Positions 61,728 to 64,000 of a stretch of DNA of 64,000 bases are shown piece by piece; position 1 is the stretch's first letter; each line of letters opens with the position of its first letter. This DNA is from Alphaproteobacteria bacterium. GTDB taxonomy: Bacteria; Pseudomonadota; Alphaproteobacteria; Bin95. The notes under the pieces are model-generated. The model saw only the letters and a program-made list of their open reading frames with translations, searched no databases and was not told where the DNA came from. The position numbers were made by a program, and so were the translations under genes. Location of the stretch: positions 34,408 through 98,407 of the forward strand of contig JAJEIH010000144.1 in assembly GCA_022827685.1 (NCBI GenBank), written 5' to 3'.

Positions 61728-62734
61728 CCGGGCGCGATGCCCCAGGCGCGGGCGATGAGTTCGTAGCTCCGCCGGCGGACGCTTTCGTCATGCGTCCAGG
61801 TGACGATGGCGATCTCGTCCACGCCGAGTTCCTCGCCGATGGCCCTGATGTGCTCGACCACATGCTCCGCCCGCCCGACAATGGCCTGCTCGCGGAAGCG
61901 GGCGAGCCGCGCCGCCTCGCCGTCGCTGTATTCGTAGGCGGCGGCCTTCTCGGCCGATTCCAGCGGCAGGAACATGCCCCGGTCGCGGCCGAGGCGCCAG
62001 CGCAGGCGCGGGCCGAAATGGAACTGCGCTTCCTCCTCGCTGTCGGCCGCCAGCGCCCAGACGCAGATGGCCGAATGCGGCGCCGGCCAGTCCGCGCTCG
62101 GCTTGTAATGCTCGCGGTAGAGGCCGAGCGCCTCCCTTGCCCCGCGCCCGTCGGTGAAGAACCAGGCGAAGGCGTAGGGCAGGCCGAACCAGGCCGCCAC
62201 CTGCGCGCCGTAGTTTGACGAGCCCAGCAGCCAGATCTGGGGCGCGGTCTCCCCCTGCGGGAAGGCGCCGAGCCTGGCGAACGGGTGGCCCTCCGGCAGC
62301 GGCTCGGCCCTCAGCCAGGCCTGGAGGTCGCGGATGTCGGCGGGGAACTCCGCCGGGCGCTCATTGGCGCGCGGATTGAGGGCGAAGGCCGTCAGCCCGT
62401 CCGAGCCCGGCGCGCGGCCGAGCCCGAGGTCGATGCGCCCCGGCGCCAGCGCGTCCAGCACCCGGAACTGCTCGGCGACCTTGAAGGGCGCGTAATGCGG
62501 CAGCATCACGCCGGCGCTGCCGATGCGGATGCGCGAGGTCCGCGCCGCCATGCCGGCCACCAGGATTTCGGGCGCCGTCCCGACGATGGTCGGGTGGTTG
62601 TGGTGCTCCGAGACCCAGAAGCGGTCGTAGCCGAGCCGCTCGCAATGCTCGGCCAGCGCGACCGTGTTGCGGATCGCCTCGCCCTGCGGCCGGCCTTCCG
62701 CCGCGATCGACTGGTCCAGGATGCCGAGGCGCAA
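61724..62734 (-). CDS. LLM class flavin-dependent oxidoreductase
   Basis: A 336-residue bacterial-luciferase-like protein. 'ERLGYDRFWVSEHHNHPTIV', 'RIRIGSAGVMLPHYAPFKVA' and 'GRIDLGLGRAPGSD' are the FMN/F420-binding TIM-barrel signatures of the MsnO8/YhbW-like LLM group. 'QIWLLGSSNYGAQVAAWFGL' is also typical. These enzymes use reduced flavin for oxygenation or reduction of unknown substrates. It follows the MBL gene by 3 bases, so the two are an operon. Confidence 0.9.
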   Translation of the reverse strand: MRLGILDQSIAAEGRPQGEAIRNTVALAEHCERLGYDRFWVSEHHNHPTIVGTAPEILVAGMAARTSRIRIGSAGVMLPHYAPFKVAEQFRVLDALAPGRIDLGLGRAPGSDGLTAFALNPRANERPAEFPADIRDLQAWLRAEPLPEGHPFARLGAFPQGETAPQIWLLGSSNYGAQVAAWFGLPYAFAWFFTDGRGAREALGLYREHYKPSADWPAPHSAICVWALAADSEEEAQFHFGPRLRWRLGRDRGMFLPLESAEKAAAYEYSDGEAARLARFREQAIVGRAEHVVEHIRAIGEELGVDEIAIVTWTHDESVRRRSYELIARAWGIAPG

Positions 62735-62737
62735 GGC

Positions 62738-63538
62738 TCAGGCGGGCTCGGCGTCGAGGCGCGCCGCGATGCCCTTCAGCTCGTCCGAAACGGCGGGATA
62801 GCGGTGGAGCACGCGCGGGTCATGGCCCGGCACCACCCGGTCCGGCGCGCCCGCCAGCGCCTCCAGCCGGTCGAAGCCGGCGAGCAGGTCGGCGACGTTA
62901 TAGACGATCGGGAACGGCCGGCGCTGCTCGAGATTGGCGTAGAAATGCGCCGAGTCCGAGGCCAGCACCACCGGCCCGCGCCGGGTCTCGACGCGCACGC
63001 TCATCAGGCCCTTGGCGTGGCCGCCGATGTGATGGACGGAAATGCCGGGCGCAAGCTGCGCGTCGCCGTCATGGAAGGTCAGCTCGCCCGCATACAGCTT
63101 GCGCACCATGGTGCAGACGTCTTCCACATGGTAGGGCGCCTTTATCACCTCATGGCACATGCAGGGGCCGGTTGCGTATTCCATCTCCTGCGCCTGGAGG
63201 TGGAAGCGGGCATTGGGGAAGTCCGAGAGCGTGCCGGCATGGTCGTAATGCATGTGGGTCACGATCACGTCGCGCACCGCGCCGGCATCGACGCCGACCA
63301 GCGCGAGGCCCTCCTTCGGCAGGCGCTGCAGCTTCCGGTTCCGCTCCGCCGCCGTCTCGTGGTTGAAGCCGGTATCGACGATGAAGGTCCGCGAGCGCCC
63401 GACCACGGCCCAGACATAGAAGTCGAGCTGGCCGGACATGTCGTGCGGGTCGCCGCCGATCATGTTCTCGCTCATCGCGCGCTCGGCCACCTCGCCGTAT
63501 TTGACCGCGTAAATCTCGTAGAGATCACCGTCCTGCAT
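62738..63538 (-). CDS. N-acyl homoserine lactonase-type metallo-beta-lactamase protein
   Basis: A 266-residue MBL-fold hydrolase. The dinuclear zinc motif is THMHYDHAG (His95, His97, Asp99, His100), followed by later His and Asp residues in 'ISVHHIGGHAKGLMSVRVE', 'VVLASDSAHFYANLE' and 'VVPGHDPRVL'. This is the AttM/AiiB-like lactonase layout, so quorum quenching is possible, though many relatives hydrolyse other lactones. It is the first gene of a two-gene operon with an LLM flavoenzyme. Confidence 0.85.
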   Translation of the reverse strand: MQDGDLYEIYAVKYGEVAERAMSENMIGGDPHDMSGQLDFYVWAVVGRSRTFIVDTGFNHETAAERNRKLQRLPKEGLALVGVDAGAVRDVIVTHMHYDHAGTLSDFPNARFHLQAQEMEYATGPCMCHEVIKAPYHVEDVCTMVRKLYAGELTFHDGDAQLAPGISVHHIGGHAKGLMSVRVETRRGPVVLASDSAHFYANLEQRRPFPIVYNVADLLAGFDRLEALAGAPDRVVPGHDPRVLHRYPAVSDELKGIAARLDAEPA

Positions 63539-63639
63539 GGATCCGTTCCTCCGCCCCTTATTGCCCCCGCTTGATGGCCGGGCGCCGCGCCCCTGTCAAC
63601 GACCGCGCCCGCCGCCGGCGGGCTGCCCTGCTTCCGGAG

Positions 63640-63764
63640 TGTCATGGGATGTCATGTTTTGTCATGCGGCGCCGTGAGCCTCCTTGGCGATGCGTCATGG
63701 AATGTCATGAGATGTCATGTTCTTCATGTGCAGAGTTCATATGCTGTAGCCGTTTCGGGCATAA
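63640..63764. repeat. Diverged, inverted relative of the 56033 repeat
   Basis: TGTCATGGGATGTCATG (63640-63656) and TGTCATGAGATGTCATG (63703-63719) are the exact reverse complements of words in the tandem copies at 56374 and 56167. Flanking sequence also aligns, for example GCCGTTTCGGGCAT here and GCCGCTTCGGGCAT in the inverted copy. No gene is seen between the lactonase start and the window end. Confidence 0.55.
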
Positions 63765-64000
63765 TACCAACGGTCGTTGACCGGAACCTATGGCGCGGCC
63801 GCCTTTCCTCGTGCTTGCGCTCTTTTTTATCACCCCGGCCTCCGAGCCGGGGTCCAGCTACAGCGTTCCCGGCGGGCGCAGCCGGGGAGAACAGGCGCGA
63901 CCGCCCCGGGCCGCCGCACGGCCGCACTGGGCCCCGGCTCGGAGGCCGGGGTGACAGTTGAGGCCATCTCCCATGAGTCACAATCCGACGCCGTTGGTAT
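63765..64000. mobile_element. MITE-like element with inverted ends
   Basis: ATACCAACGG at 63765-63774 is exactly inverted at 63991-64000. Inside, a perfect 22-bp inverted repeat (63831-63852 and 63932-63953, beginning CACCCCGGCCTCC) forms a long hairpin-like core. No transposase is encoded in about 236 bp, which fits a non-autonomous element. The right end coincides with the window edge, so a target duplication cannot be checked. Confidence 0.6.

Overview
The window is a high-GC chromosomal segment of an alphaproteobacterium, probably Rhodospirillales-like. The GcrA-family regulator at 46397-46765 is the best clade marker. It is supported by DUF1489, the aerobic cobalamin genes (cobN, cobO, cobQ, cobW), SbmA/BacA, and many acyl-CoA, hydantoinase and LLM-flavin genes. 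No rRNA, tRNA, CRISPR array or phage structural gene was seen.

Layout, core part. Positions 1-1730 hold the tail of a DUF2063-DoxX (bufferin-type) operon and two small alpha/beta-barrel proteins. Positions 7606-1742 (minus) form a tight operon: SDR, acyl-CoA dehydrogenase, amidase, P-loop protein, MetA-type homoserine acyltransferase, GST and a Phd-like antitoxin. Positions 8710-12100 hold an acyl-CoA dehydrogenase, a double Usp protein and a P450. Positions 18827-16390 (minus) hold two MaoC-type hot-dog proteins and a TcuA-like flavoprotein. Positions 28923-21062 (minus) are a cobalamin operon (cobU-cobW-cobN-cobO-SYLF-cobQ). Positions 31260-51670 hold QueA, a Rieske oxygenase, hydantoinase A/B, an FMO, DinB, Fic, MccB, GcrA, an HMG-CoA-lyase-like enzyme and SbmA. 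Positions 56483-63538 hold an EpmA-VOC reading frame, an amidohydrolase, a quinone oxidoreductase, a second DinB, DUF6635, an LLM oxidoreductase and a lactonase-like MBL enzyme. Leucine and acyl-CoA catabolism recurs (two ACADs, MccB, HMGL).

Layout, accessory part. Several patches have clearly lower GC or a different style and sit between the housekeeping blocks. (i) 12107-16184: a RapA/SNF2-type helicase with an overlapping, very acidic partner of unknown function. (ii) 29065-30931: an HD (SAMHD1/dGTPase-like) phosphohydrolase overlapping a small protein that resembles YwgA/Panacea-type proteins. (iii) 51959-55473: a UDG-fold candidate overlapping an unknown protein, then a frameshifted Phd antitoxin, an AT-rich HEPN-like singleton, a VapC tail remnant and a DUF1778 remnant. 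Smaller toxin-antitoxin-like units are HTH-PIN (7781-8605), a DUF6036 nucleotidyltransferase pair (48830-49785), Fic (42516) and a broken DUF6883/DUF4926 pair (19397-21033) split by about 1.2 kb carrying a GT25 glycosyltransferase between 20-bp direct repeats. The two-gene units in (i), (ii) and (iii) are the best candidates for undescribed defence or stress modules.

Repeats: a 208-bp tandem duplication (56033-56430) carrying twin 38-codon ORFs, a diverged inverted relative near 63640, a REP-like palindrome at 51829, and a MITE-like element with inverted ends at the right edge (63765-64000).
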